A stretch of DNA of 64,000 bases from Thermosynechococcus sp. CL-1 (GTDB taxonomy: Bacteria > Cyanobacteriota > Cyanobacteriia > Thermosynechococcales > Thermosynechococcaceae): the NCBI RefSeq assembly GCF_008386235.1, contig NZ_CP040671.1:248001-312000 (forward strand). The letters run 5' to 3'. The notes beneath the pieces are model-generated. The model made no database searches. It saw only the letters and a program-made list of their open reading frames with translations, and was not told the origin of the DNA. How positions within the stretch are numbered: position 1 is the first letter of the stretch; every line of letters begins with the position of its first letter. Shown in pieces: positions 29,601 through 38,745 of the stretch. The position numbers and the translations under genes were made by a program.

Positions 29601-30109
29601 TCCGTTTCCACGAGAGAAACCCGCTCATAACCAAGGGCTGCCAAGGCGGTGGCCACTTCCCCTAGGGAGTGCTCTTGACCCACCTCTAAAGTTAGACAGG
29701 CGGCACGAAACTGCTCTGGTGGGGGTAAATGGGGTTGCAGTGCCCGTTCCGTGGTGACAATTGCAATATTGGGGCGATCGCTCTCGACTAGAACTTGCAG
29801 CTGCCCCCAGACCATCTCCGCTTCCAAGTCAAAGGGGTCATAGGGAGAGGCCTCCGATGTCGGGTAAAAGAGCACCGCCTCCCAACCCATCAGTTCCAAT
29901 TGCGCCGCCCAGCGTCCCCCCTCCTCTAGAGTGGAAGTAATCACACACAGCGATTGCTGACTCTGCTGCGCCAATGTGGTGGCCACAAAGCCCTTGACAA
30001 GGCGGGGCATCCCCGTGAGGACCAGTTCCCGTTGGTGTTGTAATTTGCTGAGCAGTTCAGCTGTCAGCGGCAGCTTACCCCAACTGCGGGGAATGGCCAT
30101 TAAGGACAT
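26681..30109 (-). CDS. mfd: Transcription-repair coupling factor Mfd
   Basis: A 1142-residue DNA translocase that removes RNA polymerase stalled at lesions and recruits UvrA. The N-terminal UvrB-like module (about 1-350) includes [13 protein letters not shown] and GDIVDIFPV. The RNA polymerase-interacting CarD-like domain has [12 protein letters not shown]. The RecG-like motor has Walker [38 protein letters not shown] and the motif VI region [12 protein letters not shown]-terminal TRCF domain completes the protein. The ATG at 30109 or Met4 may be the start. It is a monocistronic-looking gene. Confidence 0.97.
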   Translation of the reverse strand: MSLMAIPRSWGKLPLTAELLSKLQHQRELVLTGMPRLVKGFVATTLAQQSQQSLCVITSTLEEGGRWAAQLELMGWEAVLFYPTSEASPYDPFDLEAEMVWGQLQVLVESDRPNIAIVTTERALQPHLPPPEQFRAACLTLEVGQEHSLGEVATALAALGYERVSLVETEGQWSRRGDIVDIFPVSAELPVRLQWFGDEIESIREFDPASQRSLHTEGDRLDALAQVTLTPISFTPLIAQALRAADHAHLISEDQEGLRRYLGVAFPQPASLLDYLPAQTLIAVDEPPLCAAHGDRWYEHSQAYWQSLETPPPPIHRPWSASVQALERFQRVHLYELASEGLGLNLSARAIPAIPHQFGRLAATLREERDKGYTVWLVSAQPSRSVALLQEHDCPAQFVPNPKDFPAIDKLQQQRLPIALKASGLAEISGFILPTFRTVLVSDREFFGQHNLVNLGYVRKRRRAAAKQVDLNKLQPGDYVVHRQHGIGQFLRLETLTINNETREYLALQYADGILRVAADQLNSLSRYRKQSDGVPQLNKLTGNTWERTKARVRKAIKKVAVDLLQLYAQRAQQRGFAFPPDTPWQQEMEDSFPYQPTPDQLKAIQEVKADMESDRPMDRLVCGDVGFGKTEVAIRAIFKAVMAGKQVAVLAPTTILTQQHYHTLKERFAPYPIQVGLLNRFRTESERQEILQKLKTGEMDVVVGTHQLLSKSVKFRDLGLLVVDEEQRFGVNQKEKIKALKIQVDVLTLSATPIPRTLYMALSGVREMSLITTPPPSRRPIQTHLAPYDPETVRSAIRQELDRGGQVFYVVPRVAGIEEVAAKLQGMVPSARILIAHGQMAEGELESTMLAFSNGEANILVCTTIIESGLDIPRVNTILVEDAQRFGLAQLYQLRGRVGRAGIQAHAWLFYPRQEVLTEAARQRLRAIQEFTQLGSGYQLAMRDMEIRGVGNLLGAEQHGQLDSVGFDLYVELLEEAIAEIRGQEIPAVDDTQVDLNVTAFIPADYMPDLEQKMAAYRAVSAATTKEDLRQLAAEWSDRYGALPKSVQQLLRVVELKQLARQCGISRIRPEGKQHVILETPMAEPAWKLLLEQLPTHLQSRFVYSQGKITVRGLGTQPVEKQLEQLIDWFSQMKTTVATPP

Positions 30110-30421
30110 AGACGAGTGTCAGTGCAGGTGATCAAGACTTGAGAATTGAATTGCGACCCCTTGGGGCAGCGCTAACGCATTATAATTCTTACGCTCTCCT
30201 ATCATTGTAAAAAGCAGGACAAGGATTCAGAAAACTCTAGCTAAAGCGCTTTTCGACAATTAGGGGGTAAAGAAGGGGGGATGCTCCTGTTTGGTAGCCA
30301 CTTTGGCTGTTTTCAGTGTGTGCCATCCCTGTAAAAAGAGCTACATCACTGCTGAAGAGAGGGTGGAACCCCGTGGGCACTTCCTTCATAATTGTGAAAG
30401 AGTAGGAATTGCAGAGATTGA
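30110..30421. other. 312-bp intergenic region between mfd and tatC
   Basis: Divergent spacer containing promoters for mfd and tatC that I cannot define precisely. A TATAAT string occurs near 30180 on both strands as part of ATTATAATTC. A 50-codon minus-strand frame (30237-30389) exists but lacks a ribosome site and any recognisable sequence. No tRNA or known small RNA was seen. Confidence 0.4.
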
Positions 30422-31240
30422 ATGACGCGATCGCCCGATATTGATAGTCCGGCTCCAGAATCCTCAGCGATTGTTGACAGCACCCTTGAGGCAAGCGACC
30501 CCATTGACCCTGAGGATGAACTGCCCAATGAAGTGGAAATGTCCCTCTGGGATCACCTTGAGGAGTTGCGACAGCGGCTCTTTGTTGTCCTCGGCACTGT
30601 TGCTGTCACCATTGTTCTCTGCTTTACCCAAGTCCGCTGGATCATTCAGTTCCTTGAAAAACCAGCCCATGGTGCGAAATTCCTGCAACTCAGTCCGGGG
30701 GAGTACTTTTTTGTCTCCTGTAAAGCGGCGGCCTACAGTGGCATCCTCCTAGCGACGCCGATGATTCTCTACCAAGCCATCCGTTTTATCCTGCCGGGAT
30801 TGACACGACGTGAGCAACGCTTGCTGGCACCGGTGGTTTTTGGTTCATCCATTCTCTTTATTGCCGGTTTGGCCTTTGCCTATACCCTCTTGGCACCCGC
30901 AGCCCTTGGCTTTTTCATTAACTATGGGGCAGATGTGGTTGAGCAACTGTGGTCGATCGATCGCTATGTAGATTTTATTTTGCTATTGCTCCTTGCCACC
31001 GGCCTCGCCTTCCAAGTCCCGATTCTCCAGTTGGTCCTCATTGCCCTCGGGATTGTTTCCATCCCGCAAATGCTCAGCCAATGGCGCTACGTGGTGATTA
31101 TTGCCGTAGCCGTGGCAGCGGTTTTGACCCCCTCCATTGATCCAATTACTCAAGGACTGTTGGCGGGTGCTCTGCTTGCCCTCTACTTTACGGGGATTGG
31201 CTTGGCCAAGCTGATGGGGGTGGGGCGTTCTGAGGCTTAA
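30422..31240 (+). CDS. tatC: Sec-independent translocase TatC
   Basis: A 272-residue membrane protein that recognises twin-arginine signals. After an acidic N-terminal extension of about 40 residues comes the conserved MSLWDHLEELRQRLF, the signal-binding site, then six transmembrane helices (first about 57-75). SPGEYFFVSCK, FILPGLTRREQRLL and the GADVVEQLWSIDRY loop are family features. tatA is not adjacent. Its substrates in this organism include the Rieske protein encoded at 33957, which has a twin-arginine motif. Confidence 0.96.
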   Translation: MTRSPDIDSPAPESSAIVDSTLEASDPIDPEDELPNEVEMSLWDHLEELRQRLFVVLGTVAVTIVLCFTQVRWIIQFLEKPAHGAKFLQLSPGEYFFVSCKAAAYSGILLATPMILYQAIRFILPGLTRREQRLLAPVVFGSSILFIAGLAFAYTLLAPAALGFFINYGADVVEQLWSIDRYVDFILLLLLATGLAFQVPILQLVLIALGIVSIPQMLSQWRYVVIIAVAVAAVLTPSIDPITQGLLAGALLALYFTGIGLAKLMGVGRSEA

Positions 31241-31435
31241 ACTTGCAATACCCCCAAAAAAGACTCAATCAGAAAAGATGATTTTGGCGATAAAAATCAA
31301 TTATGGCGATCGCCCCTCGAACTTATCAAGGCTCTCAATAGAGATGATATGCTGATGTTGCCAAATTAGTGCATCCCTTCGCGATCGCAAAAATGGCATT
31401 ACTTTAACAAATTTTTGTGTTTAGGAGCGGTCTTC

Positions 31436-31771
31436 ATGCCCATTGCCCTTGGGATGGTAGAAGTACTGGGTCATCCCCCTGCCTTAGCCGTTGCCGATGT
31501 GATGGTGAAAGCGGCGCGTGTTACCCTTGTGGGCTATGAAGTGGTCAGTGGTGCTCGCCTGACGATTATTGTGCGCGGCGACGTTTCTGAAGTGCAAATT
31601 GCGGTTGCAGCGGGTGTGGAAGCCGCCAAGAAAATTCCAGCTCAAAGTCCTAAGGAAAAAACGCTCTATCTGTCGTCAACGGTGATCCCGCGCCCCCACG
31701 GGAATTTAGAGGCCGTTTTCCCGAAAATGCGGTTCCAATATGGCGATGGCTGGGAGCGTTTTCTCGTTTAG
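31436..31771 (+). CDS. Satellite carboxysome shell protein, CcmK paralogue
   Basis: A single-BMC-domain protein of 111 residues, clearly CcmK-like ([49 protein letters not shown]). It differs from CcmK1/2 in its pore loop (VVSGAR instead of KIGSGR), in an insert with KIPAQSPKEKTLY, and in the C terminus (MRFQYGDGWERFLV). It lies about 12 kb from the ccm operon, as satellite ccmK3/ccmK4-type genes do in beta-cyanobacteria, where they adjust shell permeability. Which subtype it is cannot be decided by eye. The frame opens upstream at 31415, but the ATG at 31436 follows a good TTTAGGAG site. Confidence 0.88.
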   Translation: MPIALGMVEVLGHPPALAVADVMVKAARVTLVGYEVVSGARLTIIVRGDVSEVQIAVAAGVEAAKKIPAQSPKEKTLYLSSTVIPRPHGNLEAVFPKMRFQYGDGWERFLV

Positions 31772-31915
31772 CAGCCCTAGGAAAAGTTCTCTAAAGCTTC
31801 TCTAATGCGCAAAGCTCCACCGCCCAGATAATTGGCTCAGAAGGGAGAACCCCCCCAATCAACTATCTCAACAGTGAAGCCGCAAAATCGCTAGGAAACA
31901 GTTTTAGAGGGATAC

Positions 31916-32119
31916 CTAGGCTAGACCGGTGTTGACCCCCGGCTTACCCGTAAACAGTTCCACTTTCACAATTTTGCCACCCATTTTTTGGATGCGTTGT
32001 TGCTCGCGGAACCAGTTTTCGTAGGGCACCAGTTTTGTGAAATAGGTGTTTTGCAGTTCGCGCTGGGTGCGAATACGGGTTTGACTCGGCACACAGGCAG
32101 TAATTTTGAACATGCGCAT
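31916..32119 (-). CDS. apcC: Phycobilisome core linker ApcC (LC 7.8)
   Basis: The 67-residue small linker that caps allophycocyanin trimers in the phycobilisome core. It opens with MRMFKITACVPSQTRIR and contains NTYFTKLVPYENW and KMGGKIVKVELFTG, the CpcD/ApcC-type fold. The open frame could begin further upstream, but the ATG at 32119 gives the standard N terminus and has GGAG upstream. It is the third gene of apcABC, separated from apcB by a spacer with a long inverted repeat. Confidence 0.97.
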   Translation of the reverse strand: MRMFKITACVPSQTRIRTQRELQNTYFTKLVPYENWFREQQRIQKMGGKIVKVELFTGKPGVNTGLA

Positions 32120-32155
32120 GGGATGGGACTCCAAATCTATGTGGGGTGATTACAC

Positions 32156-32237
32156 GTCTGGGAGCTAAAGGCCAGACTCAGACTGTTTAAGCACAATTGC
32201 CATGACAGGCTGACACTCTAACCCCTAACTCCCAGAC
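32156..32237 (-). promoter_or_regulatory. Inverted repeat between apcB and apcC
   Basis: GTCTGGGAG at 32156-32164 and CTCCCAGAC at 32229-32237 are perfect 9-base complements with 64 bases between them. In apc mRNA they could fold into a large stem-loop directly after apcB. No T run follows, so it is not a simple terminator. Such structures can cause partial termination, or protect the upstream apcAB message so that ApcC is made at a lower level. Confidence 0.6.
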
Positions 32238-32261
32238 AGATGTGCGACTGGAGAGCTGTAC

Positions 32262-32747
32262 TTAGCTTAAGCCAGAGCAGATGTAGTCAAAGTAGATGCC
32301 CATTTCTTTGCCGGCATCGGCACCCACCAAGCTGGCGGTGACTTCTTTCATGGCTTGGATGGCTTGCACAGTGGCAGCGATGGGCACACCCAAGGAGTTG
32401 TAGGTTTCTTTCAACCCATTGAGCACCCGCTCATCGAGGATGGAAGGATCCCCAGCCAGCATGGCATAGGTGGCATAGCGCAGGTAGTAGTCGAGGTCAC
32501 GGATACAGGCCGCATAGCGACGGGTGGTGTACATGTTGCCACCGGGACGGGTGATGTCAGAGTAGAGCAGAGATTTGGCCACTGCTTCCTTGACGATATT
32601 GGCGGCATTGGCGCTGATCACGGTCGCAGCACGCACCCGTAGTTCGCCCGTTGCGAAGTAAGCTTTCAGCTTCTCCATGGCGGCGGTGTCGAGGTATTTG
32701 CCTTGCACGTCAGAGGCGTTGATGACAGCGGTAATCGCGTCTTGCAT
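32262..32747 (-). CDS. apcB: Allophycocyanin beta subunit
   Basis: A 161-residue phycobiliprotein of the phycobilisome core. Globin-like fold with the single phycocyanobilin attachment Cys in [16 protein letters not shown] and the surrounding chromophore-pocket residues ([12 protein letters not shown], the start of [10 protein letters not shown]). The conserved Asn that becomes N-methylasparagine lies in TRPGGNMY. Together with ApcA it forms (alpha-beta)3 trimers absorbing near 650 nm. It lies 59 bases downstream of apcA. Confidence 0.98.
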   Translation of the reverse strand: MQDAITAVINASDVQGKYLDTAAMEKLKAYFATGELRVRAATVISANAANIVKEAVAKSLLYSDITRPGGNMYTTRRYAACIRDLDYYLRYATYAMLAGDPSILDERVLNGLKETYNSLGVPIAATVQAIQAMKEVTASLVGADAGKEMGIYFDYICSGLS

Positions 32748-32806
32748 AGTTCTTTTTCCTCAAAAACTGATTTGGATGATGGATCAATGAAGGATGCTGA
32801 GGCGAC

Positions 32807-33292
32807 CTACTGCATGGCGCCAATCACGAAGTCAAAGTAAGAACCGGCTTCAGCGGCATCTTCTGCAGACAGCAGCGAGGAAGCAACGTTCTTCATGGCG
32901 CGGATCCCTTCGGCCACGGCAGGAATGGGGGTGCCGAGGGAGTTGTACATTTCACGCACACCCACCAAACCAATTTCTTCGATGGGGGTGACATCACCCG
33001 CAACAATACCGTAGGTCACAAGCCGCAGGTAGTAGTCGAGGTCACGCAGGCAGGTGGCGGTCATTTCTTCACCGTAGGCATTGCCACCGGGGGAGACCAC
33101 ATCAGGCCGTTTTTGGAAGAGTTGATCGCCCGCTTGCTTGACAATCCGCTCGCGGTTTTCGGTCAGGGTTTGGGCAATGCGCAGACGACGCTCGCCGGTG
33201 CTGACAAAGCTTTTAATGCGATCCAGTTCACCGGGGCTGAGGTAACGGGCCTCGGCATCTGCATTCACGATCGATTTCGTGACGACGCTCAT
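32807..33292 (-). CDS. apcA: Allophycocyanin alpha subunit
   Basis: A 161-residue phycobiliprotein starting [20 protein letters not shown], with the chromophore Cys in [15 protein letters not shown] and pocket residues [14 protein letters not shown]. It is the first gene of apcA-apcB-apcC and has a strong ribosome site (TTGGAGGAA) before the ATG. apcE, often upstream of apcA, is absent here; the next gene upstream encodes a DUF3067 protein. Confidence 0.98.
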   Translation of the reverse strand: MSVVTKSIVNADAEARYLSPGELDRIKSFVSTGERRLRIAQTLTENRERIVKQAGDQLFQKRPDVVSPGGNAYGEEMTATCLRDLDYYLRLVTYGIVAGDVTPIEEIGLVGVREMYNSLGTPIPAVAEGIRAMKNVASSLLSAEDAAEAGSYFDFVIGAMQ

Positions 33293-33480
33293 TGAGTTCC
33301 TCCAAAGTTGGAATTGTAAAACAAGGGTCTTGATAATGTGGCATCTGCCATTGGAATGTTACGACTCACCGCACTCCTGTAGGAGAGATAGGTACGGCGA
33401 TGGACCCGACGGGCTGACGTAACCTTCCGCAAACATTCTCAGGCATAGGGGGGACATCTCCCACATCATCGCAATCCTTT

Positions 33481-33497
33481 TTAACATTCTTAACATT
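33481..33497. repeat. Tandem 8-bp direct repeat in the region upstream of apcA
   Basis: TTAACATT occurs twice in tandem (33481-33488 and 33490-33497) with one base between. The site is about 190 bases upstream of the apcA ATG and just past the stop of the DUF3067 gene on the same strand. It resembles the binding sites of OmpR-type regulators such as RpaB (HLR1, two 8-bp direct repeats), though the HLR1 consensus (TTACA core, 2-base gap) is not matched exactly. Confidence 0.35.
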
Positions 33498-33521
33498 TTT
33501 TCAAAAATCTGCTAAGGGCAG

Positions 33522-33842
33522 CTATTCCAGCCATTCGATAATGCGGGTGCCAAGGTTGAGGGGAATATTCACGGCTTTGCCGAGGCGGGGTTTCTCACGG
33601 GTGGTCTCAATAAAGGTGCAAACTTGCTGGGCACAGCCCCAGTCATTGAGGTGCTGGGCGATCGCCCCAAGGTGGGCGGCATAATCTTCAGGCGTATCGG
33701 GATAGGAGGCCTGCTCGAGGTAGCGCCACATCACCTGCAAAAAGATGCGATCGCCCACGCGGCGAAACTGAAGGTCAAAGGAGCGCCCCCATTTGCGCAG
33801 GAGCAAGGCATGGAGTTCATCACCAGTGAGGGGCGTCAGCAT
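33522..33842 (-). CDS. DUF3067 conserved cyanobacterial protein
   Basis: A 106-residue soluble protein conserved in oxygenic phototrophs as DUF3067 (seen here as LTGDELHALLLRKWGRSFDLQFRR and IFLQVMWRYLEQ). No catalytic motif is evident and the function is unknown. A TTG at 33848 could extend it by two residues; the ATG at 33842 is preferred. It lies upstream of apcA on the same strand, 229 bases away. Confidence 0.78.
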   Translation of the reverse strand: MLTPLTGDELHALLLRKWGRSFDLQFRRVGDRIFLQVMWRYLEQASYPDTPEDYAAHLGAIAQHLNDWGCAQQVCTFIETTREKPRLGKAVNIPLNLGTRIIEWLE

Positions 33843-33956
33843 TGGCAAGAATTTCAGCCCTTGCGGCTAGGACGGCTCGGACAGTGTGATAATAGTTAAC
33901 AAACGTAATTATTTTACGGCTGTTCGTTTCGATTCCTTAGTAAATAAGCGTAAACC

Positions 33957-34499
33957 ATGGCTCAAGTTTCTGGAATGTCTGATGTGCCCGATATGGGGCG
34001 GCGACAGTTTATGAACCTGCTGACGTTTGGTACCATTACCGGTACAGCGTTGGGCGCTCTGTACCCTGTCGTCAAGTATTTCATTCCGCCCTCCAGTGGC
34101 GGCACGGGTGGTGGTGTAGTTGCCAAGGATGCATTGGGCAACGATATTAAGGTTTCCGACTACCTGACGAAGCACCTGCCGGGCGATCGCTCCCTTGCCC
34201 AAGGGATTAAAGGGGATCCCACCTACGTGATTGTTACTGAGGATCACCAAATTGCCAATTACGGCTTGAATGCCGTCTGCACTCACCTTGGCTGCGTGGT
34301 GCCTTGGAATGTCAGTGAAAACAAGTTCATTTGCCCCTGCCACGGCTCTCAATACGACAGCACGGGTAAAGTGGTGCGTGGCCCTGCTCCCCTCTCCTTG
34401 GCACTGGTGAATGCCACGGTTACCGAAGATGACAAACTGGTGTTTACCCCTTGGACGGAAACCGATTTCCGCACGGGCAAAGAACCTTGGTGGACGTAA
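33957..34499 (+). CDS. petC: Cytochrome b6f Rieske iron-sulfur protein
   Basis: A 180-residue subunit carrying the 2Fe-2S cluster that oxidises plastoquinol. An uncleaved twin-arginine anchor ([17 protein letters not shown], one membrane helix at about 19-42) is followed by a Gly-rich hinge ([10 protein letters not shown]) and the soluble domain with cluster ligands in CTHLGC and CPCHGS. It is followed 19 bases later by petA, the standard cyanobacterial petCA operon. Confidence 0.98.
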   Translation: MAQVSGMSDVPDMGRRQFMNLLTFGTITGTALGALYPVVKYFIPPSSGGTGGGVVAKDALGNDIKVSDYLTKHLPGDRSLAQGIKGDPTYVIVTEDHQIANYGLNAVCTHLGCVVPWNVSENKFICPCHGSQYDSTGKVVRGPAPLSLALVNATVTEDDKLVFTPWTETDFRTGKEPWWT

Positions 34500-34518
34500 A
34501 AAGAAATTAGGGAGTGGT

Positions 34519-35454
34519 ATGAAACGCTTTTTCAAATCGTTGACGCTGGCGATCGCCCTTGCCGCCAGTGTGCTTCTTTGGTCACCGCAAGCACAGGCCT
34601 ATCCATTTTATGCCCAGCAGGGCTATGACAGTCCTCGCGAAGCGACTGGGCGAATTGTCTGTGCCAACTGTCACCTCGCCGCCAAACCCACCCAAGTGGA
34701 AGTGCCCCAAGCCGTCACCCCCGATTCCGTCTTTGAAGCCGTGGTGAAAATTCCCTACGACACCCGTGTGCAACAGGTGCTGGGGGATGGCTCTAAGGGC
34801 GGTCTGAATGTCGGTGCAGTTCTCATGCTGCCCGAGGGTTTCAAAATTGCTCCTCCCGATCGCATTCCCGAGGAGTTACAAGCCAAAACCAGCGGCATTT
34901 ACTACCAGCCCTACAGTGAGGACAAGCAAAACATTATTCTGGTGGGGCCCTTACCGGGTGAGCAGTATCAGGAAATTGTTTTCCCCGTCCTCGCCCCCAA
35001 CCCTGCCACGGATAAATCGATCCACTTCGGTAAATACTCCGTTCACGCCGGGGGCAACCGCGGTCGCGGCCAAGTCTATCCCAATGGTGAAAAGAGCAAC
35101 AATAACGTCTTTACTGCACCGATCGCGGGCACGATTACCAGTATTACCGCTAACCCCGATGGCAGTACTGCGGTGGTGATCACCCCCGAGAGTGGTGAAG
35201 CAGTGACAGAGACCATTCCCGCTGGCCCTGACCTCATTGTCAGTGAAGGCCAAACGGTGGCAGCGGGTGAAGCCCTCACCAACAATCCCAATGTGGGTGG
35301 TTTTGGGCAAAAGGATACGGAAATTGTCCTGCAGGATCCCAACCGCATTAAGTGGCTGTTGGTCTTCTTTGCCGCCATTACCCTCTCGCAAATTCTGCTG
35401 GTTCTGAAGAAGAAACAAGTGGAGAAAGTGCAAGCCGCCGAGATGAGTCTCTAA
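34519..35454 (+). CDS. petA: Cytochrome f
   Basis: The c-type cytochrome of the b6f complex, about 311 residues. A signal peptide ([20 protein letters not shown], cleavage after AQA) precedes the mature N terminus YPFYAQQGY, whose Tyr amino group is the unusual haem axial ligand. The haem motif is CANCH. A C-terminal membrane helix ([18 protein letters not shown]) and a basic KKKQVEK tail follow. The open frame extends upstream into petC, but the ATG at 34519 has GGGAG just before it and begins the signal peptide. Confidence 0.98.
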   Translation: MKRFFKSLTLAIALAASVLLWSPQAQAYPFYAQQGYDSPREATGRIVCANCHLAAKPTQVEVPQAVTPDSVFEAVVKIPYDTRVQQVLGDGSKGGLNVGAVLMLPEGFKIAPPDRIPEELQAKTSGIYYQPYSEDKQNIILVGPLPGEQYQEIVFPVLAPNPATDKSIHFGKYSVHAGGNRGRGQVYPNGEKSNNNVFTAPIAGTITSITANPDGSTAVVITPESGEAVTETIPAGPDLIVSEGQTVAAGEALTNNPNVGGFGQKDTEIVLQDPNRIKWLLVFFAAITLSQILLVLKKKQVEKVQAAEMSL

Positions 35455-35476
35455 AGGAGTCCTATCACCCACGGTA

Positions 35477-36886
35477 GTGCAATCCCTCCATGACACGATT
35501 GTGGCGATCGCCACGGCTATTGTGCCCCAGCAAGGGAGTATTGGCATTGTCCGTCTCTCAGGCGCCAAAGCAGTCGCGATCGCCCAGTCTTTATTTGAAG
35601 CCCCCGGCAAGCAGCCTTGGGAATCCCATCGCATTCTCTATGGCTATGTCCGCGACCCCCAAACCAGAGAACGGGTCGATGAAGCCCTCCTGCTGTTAAT
35701 GCTGGCGCCCCGCTCCTACACCCGCGAAGATGTGGTGGAATTCCACTGTCATGGTGGCCTCATCCCTGTCCAGCGCGTGCTGCAACTGTGTGTCGCCGCA
35801 GGGGCACGCCTCGCCGAGCCGGGGGAATTTACGCTGCGCGCCTTCCTCAACGGTCGCCTTGATCTCACCCAAGCCGAGAGTGTGGCCGAACTGGTGGCTG
35901 CCCAATCCACAACCGCCGCTCAAATTGCTTTGGCGGGTCTGACAGGAAAATTCGCCCGCCCCCTCAAGCAGATTCGTCAGACCTGTTTATCCCTCTTGGC
36001 GGAAATTGAAGCGCGACTCGATTTTACGGACGAGCTACCCCCCCTTGACCCCGCAGCCATTGCTGAGGACATTCGTCAGTTGCAACACCAAGTAGCAGCG
36101 TTTTTGGCCACGGCAGAACGGGGAGCACTGATCCGCACTGGGCTAAAAGTGGCCATTGTGGGTCGCCCCAATGTCGGTAAGTCGAGTCTGCTCAATGCTT
36201 GGAGCCGTAGCGATCGCGCCATTGTTACAGATTTACCCGGCACCACCCGCGATATTGTCGAGTCCCAATTGGTTGTCGGTGGCATTCCAATCCAAGTCCT
36301 TGATACGGCCGGCATTCGCGAGACCGATAACTTGGTGGAACAAATTGGCGTCCAGCGATCGCGCCAAGCCGCAGCCAGTGCTGATCTCATCCTCCTTGTC
36401 ATTGATGCCAGTCAAGGGTGGACAGCCGCCGATCAGGAGATTTACGACCAACTCGAGCTGCAGCAGCGGCGGCAGCAAGCGCCTCAGTCCGTCTTGGTGG
36501 TTTTGAATAAAGCTGATCTCCTCAGCGAAACCGTAGAGGTTCAGGATATTCCATTGCCCATTGCCCCCATTCCCACTGTGCTGCTCTCGGCCCTCAGTCA
36601 AAGGGGAATTGAGTCTCTCGAGGACGCCATTTTAGACCTTGTTCAAGGCCAAGGGGTTACCGCCGCCAACCTAGACTTTGCCATCAACCAACGTCAAGCC
36701 GCGCTCTTGGAGCAGGTTCACCAATCCCTGAATCATGTGCTTGCGGCCATTGATGCCCAACTCCCCCTTGATTTTTGGACAATTGACCTGCATGCTGCCG
36801 CTCGTGCCCTTGGTACCCTAACCGGGGAAGAGGTGACTGAGTCTGTGCTAGAACAAATCTTTAGCCGTTTTTGCATTGGAAAATAG
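35477..36886 (+). CDS. mnmE: tRNA modification GTPase MnmE
   Basis: Works with MnmG to place a carboxymethylaminomethyl group on wobble uridine of tRNAs. It is 469 residues. The N-terminal tetrahydrofolate-binding domain includes [10 protein letters not shown] and [22 protein letters not shown] helical domain is interrupted by a G domain with GRPNVGKSS, the PGTTRD switch, DTAGIRE and NKAD. It ends with the invariant FCIGK, whose Cys is catalytic. The start is GTG at 35477. The next gene begins three bases after its stop. Confidence 0.97.
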   Translation: MQSLHDTIVAIATAIVPQQGSIGIVRLSGAKAVAIAQSLFEAPGKQPWESHRILYGYVRDPQTRERVDEALLLLMLAPRSYTREDVVEFHCHGGLIPVQRVLQLCVAAGARLAEPGEFTLRAFLNGRLDLTQAESVAELVAAQSTTAAQIALAGLTGKFARPLKQIRQTCLSLLAEIEARLDFTDELPPLDPAAIAEDIRQLQHQVAAFLATAERGALIRTGLKVAIVGRPNVGKSSLLNAWSRSDRAIVTDLPGTTRDIVESQLVVGGIPIQVLDTAGIRETDNLVEQIGVQRSRQAAASADLILLVIDASQGWTAADQEIYDQLELQQRRQQAPQSVLVVLNKADLLSETVEVQDIPLPIAPIPTVLLSALSQRGIESLEDAILDLVQGQGVTAANLDFAINQRQAALLEQVHQSLNHVLAAIDAQLPLDFWTIDLHAAARALGTLTGEEVTESVLEQIFSRFCIGK

Positions 36887-36889
36887 CCC

Positions 36890-38626
36890 ATGCTTTGGAA
36901 TACCAGCTACCGGCCGTTACTTGCTTATATCCTTCCCTATCGGCGACGGTTGCTGGTCGCTTTTTTGTGTACCCTCGGCTACGTCTCGACCATGCCGGCG
37001 ATCGCCTACCTGATTGGCCAAGCGGCGAAGCTCATCGGGGCAGGGGATTTGATAGGCCTGATTCAATGGTGTGCAGCCTCCTCGCTGCTGTTTGTCGGTC
37101 GTAGTTTTTGCCAATTTGGCCAAGATGTCCTAATGTCCGATATTTCCCTACGGATTGTCTATGACATTCGGGTGCGGCTGTACCGTCATCTGCATCGTTT
37201 GGGGGTGGACTATTTTGAAAAGGCAGCGACCGGCGATCTCACCTACCGCCTCACTGAGGATGTGGATCGCATTGGCGTCATGGTCAATAGCAGTTTTCAT
37301 CGCCTCATCCCCTCAACTTTAACCACAGTTGCGGTCATTGGTTATATGTTCTACCTCAACTGGCAACTGACATTGGGGACGATGATCATTGCGCCGCTGA
37401 TGACGTTTCTCATCGCTTGGTTTGGCAATCGGTTGTTGCGACAGTCGCGCCTGAGTCAAGCCCGCATTGCCGATTTAGCCTCCCACCTCACGGAGATTTT
37501 TTCGGGGATTCGTCTGATTAAGGCGTTTGCGGCTGAGGACTATGCCGTAGAGCAGTTTGAACAGCAGGCTGATATGAACCGTCGTGCTCGCTACCGTGCC
37601 GAACGCATTAAGTCAATGCAATACCCGGTGGTGGGGTTTCTTGAGGCCCTGAGCATTATGCTGCTCTTTATCTTGGGGGCGTGGCAAATCAATGCCGGTC
37701 ATCTCACAGGGCCGCAGTTCCTCAGCTTTGTTGCCGCAGTAGCGCTACTGATGGAACCCATTAATATGATTTCTGCTGATTACAATGAACTCAAAATGGC
37801 ACAGGCGTCGGTGGAGCGTAGCTTTGGCCTGTTGGCTCTCGAACCCACGATCAAGGAAATGAGCCATGCGCAGCCCCTACCCCCCATTTCTGGCAAAGTG
37901 CAATACCTAGATGTGTGCTTTGGCTATGATCCAGAGCGTCCCGTGCTCAAGGACTTTAATCTCTTGGCGGAGCCGGGCGAGGTGATTGCTCTTGTAGGAC
38001 ATTCAGGAGCAGGTAAATCCACCATTGTTAACCTCTTGCCCCGGTTTTATGACCCCCAAGCGGGAAAAGTGTTGATTGACGGCATTGATATTAAAACGGT
38101 GACGCTGAAAAGCCTGCGGCGGCAAATCGGTATTGTTCCCCAAGAAACAATTCTTTTTTCAGGGACGATCGCCCACAACATTGCTTTTGGTTATGCTGAA
38201 CCCGATTGGGAGCGACTGATTGAGGCAGCCAAAATCGCCAATGCCCATGACTTTATTACTCAGTGTCCCGATGGCTATCAGACATGGGTCGGGGAAAGGG
38301 GGATTAATCTCTCTGGGGGTCAACGCCAACGACTGGCGATCGCCCGTGCAGTTTATGCCGATCCACGGATCTTAATTTTGGATGAGGCCACCTCTGCTTT
38401 GGACTCTGAATCGGAAGCCTTGGTGCAAAGTGCTTTGGAGAAAGCAATGAAGGGGCGCACCGTCTTTATTATTGCCCACCGTTTAGCCACGGTTCGTCGC
38501 GCCGATCGCATTCTTGTCTTGGAGCAAGGTCAGATCATTGAAAGTGGCAGCCACGAAGAACTGCTTGCCCGGCCTTCCCGCTATGCCCAGTTCTATACTC
38601 AGCAGTACTTCCAAGAGACAGAGTAA
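36890..38626 (+). CDS. ABC exporter, MsbA/MdlB type (fused TM and ATPase)
   Basis: A 578-residue half-transporter that homodimerises. Six transmembrane helices occupy about 1-310, with the coupling-region motif RLTEDVDRIGVMVNS. The ATPase domain has Walker A GHSGAGKSTIV, signature LSGGQRQR, Walker B ILILDEATSALD and the H loop IAHRLATVRR. Exporters of this type flip lipids, peptides or drugs outward; the substrate cannot be predicted. It follows mnmE by three bases and may be cotranscribed with it. Confidence 0.94.
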   Translation: MLWNTSYRPLLAYILPYRRRLLVAFLCTLGYVSTMPAIAYLIGQAAKLIGAGDLIGLIQWCAASSLLFVGRSFCQFGQDVLMSDISLRIVYDIRVRLYRHLHRLGVDYFEKAATGDLTYRLTEDVDRIGVMVNSSFHRLIPSTLTTVAVIGYMFYLNWQLTLGTMIIAPLMTFLIAWFGNRLLRQSRLSQARIADLASHLTEIFSGIRLIKAFAAEDYAVEQFEQQADMNRRARYRAERIKSMQYPVVGFLEALSIMLLFILGAWQINAGHLTGPQFLSFVAAVALLMEPINMISADYNELKMAQASVERSFGLLALEPTIKEMSHAQPLPPISGKVQYLDVCFGYDPERPVLKDFNLLAEPGEVIALVGHSGAGKSTIVNLLPRFYDPQAGKVLIDGIDIKTVTLKSLRRQIGIVPQETILFSGTIAHNIAFGYAEPDWERLIEAAKIANAHDFITQCPDGYQTWVGERGINLSGGQRQRLAIARAVYADPRILILDEATSALDSESEALVQSALEKAMKGRTVFIIAHRLATVRRADRILVLEQGQIIESGSHEELLARPSRYAQFYTQQYFQETE

Positions 38627-38745
38627 CCCCTTCTCTAGATGGGGGAGTCCTTTGGCTCTAGCTGTAACTTGAATGGCTATGGGCTGTTTCCTCAACAGCA
38701 GGATGTGAAAATAGACGTTGAATTCTTAAATTAGCGAGGACAGCC

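Noticed and set aside
30237-30389. 50-codon minus-strand frame between mfd and tatC
   Set aside because: No Shine-Dalgarno sequence and no recognisable motif; probably part of the divergent promoter region.
33909-34535. 208-codon minus-strand frame over petC
   Set aside because: Antisense to a fully conserved Rieske protein gene; no independent support.
38627-38660. Hairpin after the ABC exporter gene
   Set aside because: Only a 4-bp CCCC/GGGG stem with a 10-base loop and no T run; too weak to call a terminator.
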